Origin: Undaria pinnatifida
Lineage: Eukaryota; Sar; Phaeophyceae; Laminariales; Alariaceae
Direction: 5' to 3'
Assembly (NCBI GenBank): GCA_012845835.1
Contig: JABAKD010000027.1
Span: forward strand, 11,776,487 to 11,840,486
DNA length: 64,000 nucleotides
Below, one piece after another: positions 32,011 to 43,472 of this stretch. The notes beneath the pieces were generated by a model. That model saw only the letters and a list, made by a program, of their open reading frames with translations, did no database searches and was not told the DNA's origin. The stretch's first letter is position 1. Every line of letters begins with the position of its first letter. The translations under genes were made by a program, and so were the position numbers.

Positions 32011-32129
32011 AGTCAGACCAACTCATGCAAGTCAGGCCGGTGTCAGAGGATCTACGAAAAAAGCACCAGCTGCTGGATTTTGAAGCAGAGACCAAGACTT
32101 TCCTGGCAGAGTATATACGCACAGTCTAG
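32011..32129 (+). CDS. Orphan exon-like segment, terminal
   Basis: After a possible acceptor (GGCCTGTAG|AG) the frame reads SDQLMQVRPVSEDLRKKHQL, then LDFEAETKTFLAEYIRTV and a TAG stop. Composition is protein-like, charged and helical, unlike the repeats around it. It would need an upstream exon ending in phase 1. The last well-supported TPH-like exon ends in phase 2 unless an alternative donor at 17214 (CGAG|GTCTGC) is used, so a link to that gene 15 kb away is only a possibility. No family recognised. Confidence 0.3.
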
Positions 32130-32818
32130 ACGCACACACCCACCCCGCCACCACCACCACCACGCGAGCTACCACCGTTCCTCGGGATAGAGACGGTCTC
32201 TGCTGCTACAGACCACCGCACGTGTGTCCTCAGCAGGAGTGGTGTTAGTAGAGGTGAGAGGGAGCGAGAGTTTTGGGAGTTTTTTGTAGTGTAAAGGTTG
32301 GTTCCTGTTCATTGTATTGGGGTTGATGTTCTTGAACCACTCTCACGTCAACAAACGTGGCAACACCGCCGTTATGCTCGCCCTTCGAGGCTGGCCGCGG
32401 AACTGCTGCTGTGTCGTCTCGGTCCGACGTCGTGAGATACCCATAGACCAAGCTGGGTATTCATAGCCTTTGTCGACGCTAGGCTACGGCATGCTGCGTG
32501 TCGTGTGCGTAGTGTGGAGTCGCGTATCACTAAAAGCTAAGATACCAGGTAGGAAACGGCGATCTGTTACTACCAATATTACCAGCTGTCACTGCCGTTT
32601 TAGGCCAGATGCCCCGAAATAGAGGATTTAATGTAGCAAGCAGGACGAGCATTACCGTACGCTGGAGCCAGATGGCCCGCACCCAGCAGCACAGAGTAGA
32701 ACACCCAAGTCGCCGAGCAGCTAGCCGCCCGCCAGATGCTACCTGCAGCTCATGACACAGCGTCCCCCACTGCCTGCCCCTTCCCGCCCTCGCACCCACC
32801 GCAGCAGGAACCACTCAA

Positions 32819-35800
32819 ATGTTTTCCCCCAAGCACGCCTGCGTTCGCGGCGGAACTCAGTGGAAGGCAGACACCACCCAAGCCGTAGGCGAAGACATAA
32901 TCAACCTCGTGGCAACATACGCCAGCTGCCGCGACCTATGCACCCTAGGCTCCGTATGCCGTCGGTTCGCTCCCCTCCCCGGCCGCGAGTCTCTGTGGGA
33001 GCTCCGCGCTCTCGACATTCTACCCTCCCGGCTGCGCCTGCGCTCAGCCATGTCCGAGCTCCGCATCACCTCCTACCGCCAGCTGGTGGAAGCTTTCACC
33101 AAGATTGGCATCCCTGGGGGCGTGTTAGGATTCTGGCAAGCGGGAAAACCTTCTCGCTCGTGGACGGAGCAGCTTGAATTCTCGAGCAGGCCGTCACCCC
33201 CGGAGAGGCCAGGGCCCACGGTCGAGGAAGAGGAAGAGGCTCGGGGGGAGCTACTGAGGATCTCGCTGGCTGCGGGGAGGTTCCAGTGCGATTCGATCGC
33301 TCCTAATGGCACGAGTCGATGGTGAGTTGTTTTCGTCGTTTCTCAGTTTGTCCTCGGTTCTTGCCAAGCCAATGGCCAAGCTGGGTTTTTCCAGTTTTTT
33401 TGCTCTGTTTTTCAATTTTACAAGAGTATGTCAAGGACGTCAGCCGTGAGCTCGACGAATTCGATTGCATCTTTGCAAGCTGCGGCGTTGGTACTATAAG
33501 GTGACTTTTCATGTATTTTACACAAATATTCCAAGGACGTCAGCCGTGAGTTGGACGAATTTCGGGTCAATACTCATCTTGGCAAGCTTCGTTGTTTTTT
33601 ATTTTGTACGATACATTTGTTTTTGCATGTTTGACGTTTGTGCCTCCTATAATACAAGTCGCAGAGTGAAAAGGTGGCATTCCACGAAATCACGTACAAG
33701 TGTTTTTTGTTTATTTTAATCACTTTTTCCTTGCAGCGCAACTCGCAAAAGACGCTTTTATTCACCCTCAGCTACCTCCTGGACAAGCCATGCCGTGGTA
33801 ACACCTATCTTCCTTCCTACCCCCCAGCACTTGCCTACATTTCCATAAGGTTCAGCGTATTCCCACTTTTCAGCTCTCCATGCCAGTCGATTTGCACCGA
33901 ATATCGCCAACTCGCGCACTCGTACTTTTCGGTCTCGTCAATTTAATTTGATAAAAAATGAAAATACACTCCAGCTGTGAGACCGAAATTTTGTAAGATT
34001 GTGTTCCTTCCGAGGCTCGAACCTACGACCTCAAACCCAACAGCAGTTACGATGCGTACTACTGAACCACCGGGGGCGCCGACACCGAAATTGTACGTAC
34101 CAGTAAGAAAAAAAGCGAACATCTAGTATTCAGCATGCCATACGTGGGTGTACCACTTTCTTTTGTGTTTTTGCCTGGGGTATTCCACCACTTACTCCAG
34201 AGTGACTTTGAAGCCTGTCGTGGACCACGGACTTGAGTATGCGAGTTCATGTGAGAACAACAGCAACAACAACAACAACAACATTGCCTCGTGTGCTTTG
34301 TTCCGATCTGCGGATAACAACATGGTCATAGCCCTCGGCCAATGAGAGCGCAAAACCTTCCCTACAAGATCCGCGCGGCCACATCGTTAGGTCTGATGCT
34401 GTATACTCTCGTAGACTGACTCCCGATTTCACTTTTATATTCTGGTGAAGGCATGAATTGCGTCAGCTGTGATACATGCGTGTACCACCTTGGGTTGTGT
34501 GTGTGTGTTTTCCCTGGGGTATTCCTCAGCTCCAGAGTGACTGGAGCCTGTCCTGTGACCACGGACTTGATTATGCGAGTTAATGTGAGAACAACAACAA
34601 CAACAACAACTCTGCTGTACCTGCTACCAGGTACACTCGTGTTTTTGTGTAGATATATATATATTTTTTTCGCCTCCAGCATCCAACAACAGGATTATAG
34701 TTGGTCAGATACCCACCAGTCTCCATATATGCTTTGCTTGCCTACTACCCGCCGTGTCATATCTCTCTCCTTCATGACGGCTCATCTCCACCAAACTCGG
34801 TCCCTCGTGCTCCCCTAGTGAAACATGCCTTCGAAATATATTACACTGTAAAGATTCATCCCCGCTTCTCAAACCCACTAACCCACTTTTCCTACGTTCA
34901 ATTTGCGTACAAGGTATCAGTTTTAGATACTTATCGACGTCAAAATGGCACAAAAGCCCAGATTAACGAAGAGCACGGAAAATCGTGGTTCGATTTTTTT
35001 TTTATTTTACATGAAAAATTTACCCCCGCCCTGCCCGAAAACTCGAGTTTTTGGCGGGGTTATGCTATCCCACCCCGAGAAAGATCCAACCAGCAATCTT
35101 GAGGTACTTCCACCAAAAATCAAAACAACATGCGTCGATTATGTATGTACGTCCATTTTTATTCCATCAAGGCTTGCACGTCGCTTTGGGATTCAACGAC
35201 AGCAATGTTTCTGTAAGCGCTGGTGAAGCCACACACAAGCTCATTAAAAGCCATACCATCGCAATTTCCAGGTATTAATGGAGTAGATTAATCCATCTGT
35301 AAAACCGTGCGGTTGGTGTGTTACGCAACTGCAGCTCGCAAAGATGAATATCGACCCTTAAATTCATCGAACTCATCGCTGACAAATTCATCAAGAATTT
35401 CATCCTCCCTCTACAGTTAGTAGTTGTGTAGACTAAACTTGTTGGCGGTGTGTGTGTGTTCTTCACATTAAACCGTTCTTCTACTCGTCGACATCCAGCA
35501 CACCCAGTGTCCGTACTGATTCTTCACCCTAGAAAGATCAGCTCTGTGGTCACAAGCTACGACACAGAGATAATGCATCGTAATGCATTCGACAACGCAA
35601 TGTCATGCCCTAGTACTGGGTACGACAGGCACAACATACATACGTCAGCAACAGAAATACATTGGAAGAGAGAATACGAAATAAACAAAAACAAAATAAT
35701 AATAAGAAAACATATAAAAACAAAGATAAAAATAAAACAAAAATGAAACAAACAAAATGAAGGGGAAATCGAAGAAACAACCCAACCGGAAAGGAGAGCC

Positions 35801-38800
35801 AGAGCTCGGAAAAGAAACATAATAAAATAAAAATAAAAAATAAAATAAAGTAAGGTAAAACCAAAATAAGATAATCCGAACACGAGCCAAAAACCTGGAC
35901 ACGCAAGGAGGGAACAAAGGGGAAAAAAATACCCCAGAAAAAGAAGAAAAGTGCTACGTACCTACTAGTCGGCCTGGTACCTTGCTACCCTGTCTGCCAT
36001 CTCCTTCCTGCCTTCGTCCACCGCGGTCTTCCTTCTATTGAACGTAATGATGCAAATAGATACAACAATATATAGAACGGCCTGGTAAGACGGTCGCTAA
36101 TGATCGCAAGCCAAGACGATTGTTTCGACGAAAACGTTTCCAAACTTGCGTTTTAGGTGCTTTGCGGAAGAGATTTCGTACGGCAGTCGCTGAGGGCAAA
36201 ACGCGATTAATTAAAATATCAAAACCTTCCAAAAAATCGGGCCCGTAGACAAAACCACACAGGCAAAGGTTACTGGTATCTGGGGAAATCATTGTTTTTG
36301 ATGATTGTTCTTGATTATTGTTTTTTTTGCTCAACATTCATGATTGGCTCGCCGTTAGCAACTGTCTGAAGACACACGTGCTTTTTGGTAGTTTAGATTG
36401 TATGCTGTCTATTAATAACACGCAAGCTGCACGATATCTACAAGACACCCACTCGGATGATTTTCTTGAGCTGATTTCCTCGACAAAGGTAAGCGTGGGG
36501 AGAGTGCAGAGGTGTCGACCCTTCTCGTGGTCAGGTACAAATAGTATTAAGAACCGGGGGGAGAAGGGACGACACCTGTGACCACGGCTTGTCCAGAAGC
36601 TGGAAAGTAAGAGTGCGAGAGAAGAAAAAAAAAAAGGGTACGCAACGTCATTTTCTATTAACATAGGTTTTGACTCACTATAACTTGTTTGCTAAGACGA
36701 GTATCCACCCTAAATGTGTCGAACACAGCTGACGTTATTAAGAATACTTTCATAAGATTGGATATAAAACCGACGTATAATACACACAACGAGAACAACA
36801 AACAACAAACAACCCACACAAACTGCTCATTATGATACTGGTGGTCTTGAACTATTTACCTACCGTAATTTCGCTCTCCTGGAGGCACCTACTACAGCAG
36901 TGAAAGGTAGTAGGGTACATGATATAGTATATGGCACGCTTGGAAAGAAGGGGGGGCGTGAAGCGGCAGTGGTTTCTCGGCCGTGCTGCTCTCTGCTTAC
37001 CGCCTAGAAACACTTTTTGGTTTACGCGTAGTGTCCATTATGGAAGAAAAACGAGGTTCCTTTTCGAGATGTGGGCTGGCATGCTGTCTTGGAATGCTGG
37101 GTGTCGCGAGCTGAAAATAGGTACGAAACTCTGGTAACAACTATAGACTAGACAAAAACATGCAAGAACCACGGGAAGTATCTCCGACCAGCCCGTACGA
37201 GTTTTTTATAGCGTAGTCTATTCGCACACCGTTAACCGCTGAGCTAAGAGTCAGCGCTGACCGTGGTTATGGTGTTTCCAGGTTTTTTTTTCTTCACTTG
37301 TACTCTCCAGCTTCTGGACAAGCCGTGTGAACACCGGTGTCGTCCCTCCTCCCCCCCCACTCAGTTCTTGCCTTCGATTTTTGTCGCGCATTTATAGGGT
37401 TCAGCAATCCGAGTGCTCGTCGATTTTTCATCGAGTGCTGCTAGCTCAACTCACGCTCTCGCGCTTTCCGCAAAATTCAATTTATGCACAACAAAAAGTC
37501 TACACGAATTTGTACAAGTATGCACTCGGGGGGGCTCGAACTCACGAAACTGTCGAGGATAACTTGATACGGCACCGGGGCGACCGGCTATTATATCTCG
37601 CTGACTGCTATTAATAACTTCAGCTAGTTTCGGTGTCTGACAACAAAAGCGTACCAGGTATATACGTCCAACTCTGTCCAAGCAGCGTACTTGCGCTGGC
37701 ATGATGCGCAAACAGTTAATGTCATCAGACGTTAGTATTAACGCCTTTGCAGCTGGAAAGCCGTTTTTGGAGACAAATTAATTGGAATCGGTGTAGGGAG
37801 GGCTTGGGGTCTTTCAAGGGGTTGATAGTGGGTAGGGTTTGTACACATGGTTTGGTGACGATACAAACCTCGTATAACTACAAAATACCTGATATTTGGT
37901 TCCAGGTATGCACTTGCCTACCGCATACGACCGTTTGTGTATATTTGATAACCCCCGTGAGTACCTCGCTGAGGATGAATAAATTTTCATGCCAAATGGG
38001 GTTATACAAATGTTTTGGTGGCGATTCGTATGCACTTACCTTCTGCCATTGTTTACCTGAATATAGTTATACTCGACACTGTATTTCTCGTACCCACCTA
38101 CCGAATGCGACCGTGCGTGTATTGTTTTTGTTGTTCTCACATCAACTTGCAATATCAAGGCCGTGGTCACAGGACAGGCTCCAGTTACTCTGAGCTGAGG
38201 AATACCCCAGGGAAATAACACAAACAAAAAACCAAAGGTGGTACACACATACCAGGTATATCACTACATACATTACAAATAATGTTGTATATTTTATCAC
38301 CCTGTACACCACACCCCAGGAGTATTACCACACGGGTGATACACCAAATACACCCCAAAATAACAGGATTTATCAACGGGGTACGTGGTACATACCACAA
38401 CATGCCACACCCCCTGCGGTGCCATGCCTCATATTCAGTGACATGCGCAAGATTTTTTTTCTTCTTTTATCCGGCGGATGGGGACATATAAAGCTCAAGC
38501 CCAAGATACCACCTCGGTGCTACCGCCGTGTCATCAGAGACGTGAGAACGCTATCTACAGGTGCACGAGCGTACCACATTATATGGAGACCAGCAACACT
38601 AAGGCGGAGGCGGTGGAAAGGCCTCGCGAACGTGTGACCAATAGCAATGGGCAACAGTTTGTTCCCCGTTGGGAGTCCCTCAATGTGGTGTTGTTCCCCA
38701 GTGGGGGTTTGCTCAATGTGGTGCAACGACCTTGCGAACGTGTGGCCCATCGCAATGGGCAAAAATTTGTTCCCCATTGGGAGTCTCATCAATGTGGAAC

Positions 38801-41487
38801 AAAGTATGTGCCCGATTGTGCCTTGTATCCTGGTGAACGCTCAATACATGAAACGCACACGCGCGCACCGCGCATCACAGTCAGTCAGCAGTCAGCTACA
38901 GACGCAGTCGTACCGCAGCAGTAGCAACAACAGCAGCAGGCAGGCATAGCAGAGCAGAATCTTTCCCCGTTGTGTTGTGTGGCGAACTGGGTGTTGCTGG
39001 AGGTGTCGCATGCTTCAGCTGACAAACAATGCAGACGATGCCCGTACGTTTTCTGTAGTTCGTAAAAGCGAACCTGCTTGGGCTCATGATGATATTTTTT
39101 GGGTCGACACACCCGAATCTATTACGCTGCCATTTTGCTGCATGATCTACCGCCAGGATGCGGGCAAACGCACGAAAGTACAAAATGCCAAAGCACCAGC
39201 CATGGGTCACCCTTGATCCGATGGGGAACCTTGTAAATGCTACAAGCTGTCGCAATTGAGGCCCAGCCTGTTTTTCTCGTTTTTCTCGTTTTTCTATTCT
39301 TGGCACCTCTCATGCGTTTTCTCCTTGCGTGTGTGTCTATTTGCTCCATGCTCGGATTATTTTTTTCTGCTTTTTTCCTTGTCTTTCTCATTTTTCCCCC
39401 TCTTTTTTCAGTCTCTGTTGCGATCTGGTCCATACCCTAGTTTGACCTAGACCCACGTCTCGGGGCGACGAACTTACTTACAAGCAGTGTTTCACCGGTC
39501 AATGCCCAATCCGCGGGTCGGGTCGAATCTGGAGGTTGCCTAATCTCATGGGACGGGTCGGTCAGGTTACCCGGACCAGACCCGACTAGCGAGAGGTGAC
39601 ACGACCCGCCGAAAGTCCAGCTTGTACGTACGGTGGGATTTTTCCTTGCCGCAGTAGAAAGGCGAGCGCCGGGTGGGTTCAAAGAAAGATTGCGCGATGT
39701 AGTCAGCTGGCGCTGCAGTTTTTGTACCACTGGTATGGACGGAAATATAGAAACCGGCGGAACTACAGGTGCCATATACCCGCACCCTGGTATCCAGCTG
39801 GCTACGTAAGACTACCATTGTTCCACTCTGGACGGGAGCGTTCTGACCGAGCTGGCTAGACATTTGTTTGTTCCACCATGACGGAAACACCGGAACCGTT
39901 GGAGTAAAATATGCAACTTTTAGTACATATACAGCTTGCTTCGTGGACAACCATGGTTCGTCAACCGTCGCATTTTATACACTTGGCATGAATCCTTTCC
40001 GTCAGCTGATGTTATGCTGGACTTGATGTACGATTATGATTCATGAGTTTCTCACCTTGTTTCTCAACCCCCTCGCTCTCTCTGCCCTCGACCGCCTCCC
40101 GAACTCGCTTCTCGCTCGATTTTTCAGCATTTTCACCATCCGGATTCTTCCGAATGCAAACCATACAGTGAGCATCCACTTCTTCTCCATGGAGGGCGTG
40201 AAGCCCCCCGCCACTCCCTTCACTAACTGGATACCCGGCCAGAGCTCGGGGTGGGTCCCGGTCCCTACGGGAAACGCGCAAACCCCTATCCGCCCCTCTG
40301 GCGAAAACGCCTTCCTGCTCAACCGTGCCGGAGGCAGGACGTGCAGGTTCATCAAACTCAAGGCCCCGACACCACCACCACTTGCGACAACGTCAGCGTC
40401 CCCGGCAGCATCAACGGCGGCGCCGCCGCTTCAGCGCAACAGCGGCGCAATGCCGGCGGCAGCGGCGGTCGCGCACAGCTTGTGCGGGCTGTGGAGCGCA
40501 CCGTACGGATCCCACGGATTGGAAATCATCCAGCTCTCGTTGGATCCTTGCTCTGCTGCGTCGGGAACACCACCCCCCACGAGCTCGGAAGGAGTTGCTA
40601 CCTGCGGGCAAGGAGGAGCGGAAGCCGAGGCAGAGGAGGGGGGACGGGGCGGAGGGGCGGCGGCGAGAGCAGGCCTGTCGAAATCCGGAGGCCGATCAAT
40701 TGCCTCTTTTTCCTCTTCCGGGAAGACGTCAAGCAGCAGCGAAAGCTTGTGCACTTCTGCGCCCGCGACGGACTCGAGTGAGAGGGGGTTCGGTGGCTCC
40801 GTGACGAGCGGCAGCGCCAGCGACGACAGCGGCGGGGAGGCGGATGAGAACGGTGGGAAAATGTTCCGCTCGCGCGTCCGCAGGGCGAGGGCGGCGGCCT
40901 CGAATGACGGCGCGTCCATAACCATGGACGACGACGGATTTAGCAGTGACACCGAGGAAGAGGAAGAGGGGGACCACGACGAGGCTAGGGATAGGAGAAA
41001 GCGCGGCCGCGGTGGTGGTGCTGTTAGCGGTGGCGGTGATGGCAACCCCCTGCTCCCGCCTCAGCTGTTCGGGGTGAAGGTGACTGGAGACGCGAATGTC
41101 CCTGCAGGGAAAACGTCGTTCGCGATCGACCTGGAGAAGCACTGCGACGTGGACGCTGAGCTGGATGCAGACAGGCGACCAGTCGTCCTCTTCCTCCCGA
41201 GCGGCGCCTTGATGGCAAACCTTGCCAACAGGCGCGGGCAGATCTCGTTCTGGAGGAAGGGCCACGGGCAGATCAACCGGGTTCCCGGGCGTTGGTCCCC
41301 GGAGTGGGTGGACGTGGACTTCGTTGCGTACAAGGCTGGGATTGGTCGTGCTTTTTCGGTGGTTTTCCGACAACCCACGCAAGCCGTGAGGGTGATGATG
41401 GATTTTGAGCGCGCTTTGGGGGCGAAGGAGGAGTGGCCACAGTGGTCGGCTGTCGCCTCTTCGATCCCTGTCCCGTGCCGGGGTTGA
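32819..41487 (+). CDS. F-box protein, FBXO31-like (2 exons)
   Basis: Exons 32819-33321 and 40128-41487, 620 aa. Exon 1 ends in phase 2 at ATG|GTGAGT and exon 2 begins after CTCGATTTTTCAG with the one base needed (junction ...PNGTSRC-IFTIRILPN...). Residues ~22-66 form an F-box (DIINLVATYASCRDLCTLGS, then VCRRFAPLPGRESLWELR), which binds SKP1 in an SCF ubiquitin ligase. Exon 2 has a GLWSAPYGSHGLEIIQLSL motif (from residue ~288) and, after a ~180-residue Ser/Gly/Glu-rich insert, VKVTGDANVPAGKTSFAIDL and a C-terminal GRWSPEWVDVDFVAYKAG segment. The YGSHGLE...KVTGD.NVPAG order is that of the FBXO31 substrate-binding (cyclin D1-binding) domain. The long acidic insert splits that domain, which is unusual. 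The substrate is unknown. The ATG is the first in frame in the exon. Confidence 0.85.
34005..34082 (-). repeat. tRNA-derived SINE-like copy
   Basis: On minus, CCCCCGGTGGTTCAGTAGT (A-box like) is followed about 45 nt later by GTAGGTTCGAGCCTC (B box). Similar layouts are at 37533-37600 and 43188-43268, all ending in CCCCGGTGG-type leaders. Confidence 0.5.
35446..35919. repeat. ~480-bp direct repeat, inside the F-box intron
   Basis: Second copy of 30800-31281, offset about 4.64 kb. The pair brackets exon 1 of the F-box gene. Confidence 0.88.
37533..37605 (-). repeat. tRNA-derived SINE-like copy
   Basis: On minus, GGTCGCCCCGGTGCCGTAT leads to GTGAGTTCGAGCCC (B-box like). Same class as the copies at 34.0 and 43.2 kb. 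Confidence 0.4.
37738..37825. mobile_element. TTAA-MITE copy 7, reverse orientation
   Basis: TTAA then CGCCTTTGCAGCTGGAAA, centre GGAGACAAATTAATTGG, and GTCTTTCAAGGGG then TTGA. In the F-box intron. Confidence 0.7.
38620..38815. repeat. Two-copy ~120-bp tandem repeat
   Basis: GCGAACGTGTG, GCAATGGGCAA and TTGTTCCCC...TTGGGAGTC blocks appear at about 38627-38690 and 38733-38795, with CAATGTGGTG/CAATGTGGAA after each. Confidence 0.65.
39495..39615. repeat. GGGTC foldback family, fragment
   Basis: Contains CGCGGGTCGGGTCGAATCTGG, GGGACGGGTCGGTCAGGTTA and CAGACCCGACTAGCGAG. In the F-box intron, about 0.5 kb from exon 2. Confidence 0.55.
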
Positions 41488-43187
41488 CTTTGTCGGGATG
41501 TCGTCTTGAGGTCTTCGATGTCGAGTTCATTGTGTGAAACGAGAGGGGGCTAGGTTATACATAATACCAGTGTTCGGTGCCAACATGGGATCGCGGTTTT
41601 GTTGCGGGGGCGATCCGAACGTAAACCTCAATTAGTTGTCTATGCGTCGGCGATTGATGCGCTGTTTTGTCTTGTCTTTTGCCGCTGGTCGTTTTTGGCG
41701 GGTGAAGTCGTCGACGTGTCTCACTGGCCGGTCGTTCGGTCGGTCGTCGTTTTTATCTTTTTTTCGTGCTTTTTTGAGTTATTTGTTTCTTACTTCCTAC
41801 GTGAACAGACAGGCACTTCTTGTTTTCTGTTGGCGCTTTAGTTGTGGGAGTAGCGTGGGGTTTGCACCGGGGCCTTTCATGAACGCTATGTATTCGTGGC
41901 GAGTACGGCGGCAGGAAAGAGACAGGAGTAGTGCCGTCGAGGCGCTGGATATGTTTTGTATCACCTTTTTTTTCTTGTTGATCGTTTTCCTGTGGATGCC
42001 TCAAACGTCGTTGTCGGGAAAGGCATTTTCGATGGGAGTCGTGAGAGTTGGGAGCTTTGAGTCTTGACCGGTACAGGCTGTGCCATATTTTTTCTAGTTT
42101 GCGCGTTGTCGCTGTGTTGTGCTTGTCGTGTACCCTTACGAGCAGTGCCCCTATTCTGCGTGTACCTCTTTTTTATTTTCTGTACCTCGAAGAGCAAAAC
42201 GCGTGTCCACCATTGTATAGCTCATGCATGACATATTTGCTCTAACTTTGTGCTGAGTGCGGGGACGATGTGCCCTGTGTGTGACGCTTCCCTCCGTGTA
42301 GTTGGATAACCGGAATGGACTAATATTGTTGTTGGGGGTGTCAAGATGTGAGGTCGAAGGGGGCGGGCGGCGGAGTTGTTCGATCCCCAAAGCTTGTTGG
42401 TGGTGATGGGTGCATGCACGATCGGCCACCTCTCGGTGTCGTCGCATACCCGTACATAGTGTAGAGCCCTGTTGAATTCATGTTTTCCTCGAGAACCTTG
42501 TTGTCGTCATTCCTCTCTTCGCGTACGATACCTGACGGTGTTGCGCTGTGTGTGGTGTATTGGAAGAAACGGAGAAATGGCATCACGGCGTCACGTGTCA
42601 TCGTGAGGGCCTGCTGTGACATGCTCCCAACAATTTTTCAAAACCTTGCTCGATACCGCCATGCACGTGGTCTTCGTTATAATTGAAAGCGTGTGTGTGC
42701 GCGCGTGCGTTGCGCGCGCGTTCGCGTTCTTCACGTTATTTAATACCTAGTAGGCTATCCCAGCTATCCTATGTTTTGAAAAATAGTTCAACGTCACCTG
42801 AGTCAGCTGAGTTTGATGAATTTAGGGTCGATACTCATCTTTGCGAGCTGCGTCATGTCACCAAATACATGTTTTAGCGAATACATTTTTTTTATTGTTA
42901 TCCTCGCACTACTACTACTCTTTCCGCTCTCCTTGCCAGGTACCTTGGTAGTAATTCAGAGATCCGGGGTCACATAGCGGGCCCTTCTTCCCTCTCCCCA
43001 CTACGTACGGTACGTGCCTTTGTCTTTATCGCGAGAAGATTTCAGCACTACCTTCCCTCGTCGACGCGCGACGAGTTGTACCTACCCACCCTCCTGCTAC
43101 GCGCTCTAAGCAGCAGCAGTAGTAGTAGTAGTAGTAGTAGTGGATCCTTTTTTTCACATTTATTTTTGCAAGTAACATCTCACCAAG
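41488..43187. other. Intergenic between F-box and DOHH genes
   Basis: About 1.7 kb holding the F-box gene 3' region and DOHH upstream sequence. No gene recognised. The block TTTAGGGTCGATACTCATCTTTGCGAGCTGCG (about 42820-42850) belongs to the CAGC-type repeat family. A TAG triplet run lies at about 43112-43140. Confidence 0.45.
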
Positions 43188-43270
43188 GTAAGAATCGAAC
43201 TCAAGGACCAGCGCTAATAGTACAGAGTATTCGAGGGTAACCATTTGACCACCGGGGCGACCCGTAACAT
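43188..43270 (-). repeat. tRNA-derived SINE-like copy upstream of DOHH
   Basis: On minus, GGGTCGCCCCGGTGGTCAAA (A-box like TGGTCAAATGG) and GAGTTCGATTCTTACC (B box) about 45 nt apart. Not a clean cloverleaf by eye. Confidence 0.5.
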
Positions 43271-43472
43271 CGATTGGAGGATCCCCGCCTTTGATGCCAG
43301 ATCTTAGCCTCCGACTTCTATCTCGCCCCCACATCCCATGTACAAGAAACCGCCGCTGAATAATATCGAAACCCTTACAACAAACACCCGGCAGGAGTAA
43401 AACATAGGATCGGAGCAGTGTAACAGGTACCTGGTACCTGGCTTTAGACACGGGCCCCGCAGGACTGAAATC

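Larger units (their letters stand above)
33322..40127. other. 6.8-kb intron of the F-box gene
   Basis: Filled with repeats: a TCAGCCGTGAGYTSGACGAATT block twice (about 33435-33490 and 33540-33595), a CTGGACAAGCC block at about 33775 and 37315, and three copies of a CTCCAGAGTGACTGGAGCC block ending in an AAC run (about 34145-34275, 34455-34610, reverse 38125-38260). It also holds tRNA-like repeats, the second 480-bp repeat, a TTAA-MITE and a GGGTC element. Short exon-like stretches occur (near 36318-36488, donor AAAG|GTAAGC) but cannot be joined to anything. Confidence 0.7.

Noticed and set aside
33674-33946. Possible F-box gene exon with KTLLFTLSYLLDKPC.
   Set aside because: The CTGGACAAGCC block recurs at 37.3 and 53.4 kb as a repeat, and its phase does not fit exon 1 as well as the exon at 40128.
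36318-36488. Exon-like stretch ending ARYLQDTHSDDFLELISSTK before GTAAGC.
   Set aside because: Cannot be joined in phase to either F-box exon, and the fit of the two-exon model is already complete; kept only as a curiosity.
40251-40804. Alternative plus frames and minus frames of 159-217 codons over the F-box exon 2.
   Set aside because: Shadow frames of the GC-rich real exon, which alone contains the YGSHGLE and KVTGD motifs.
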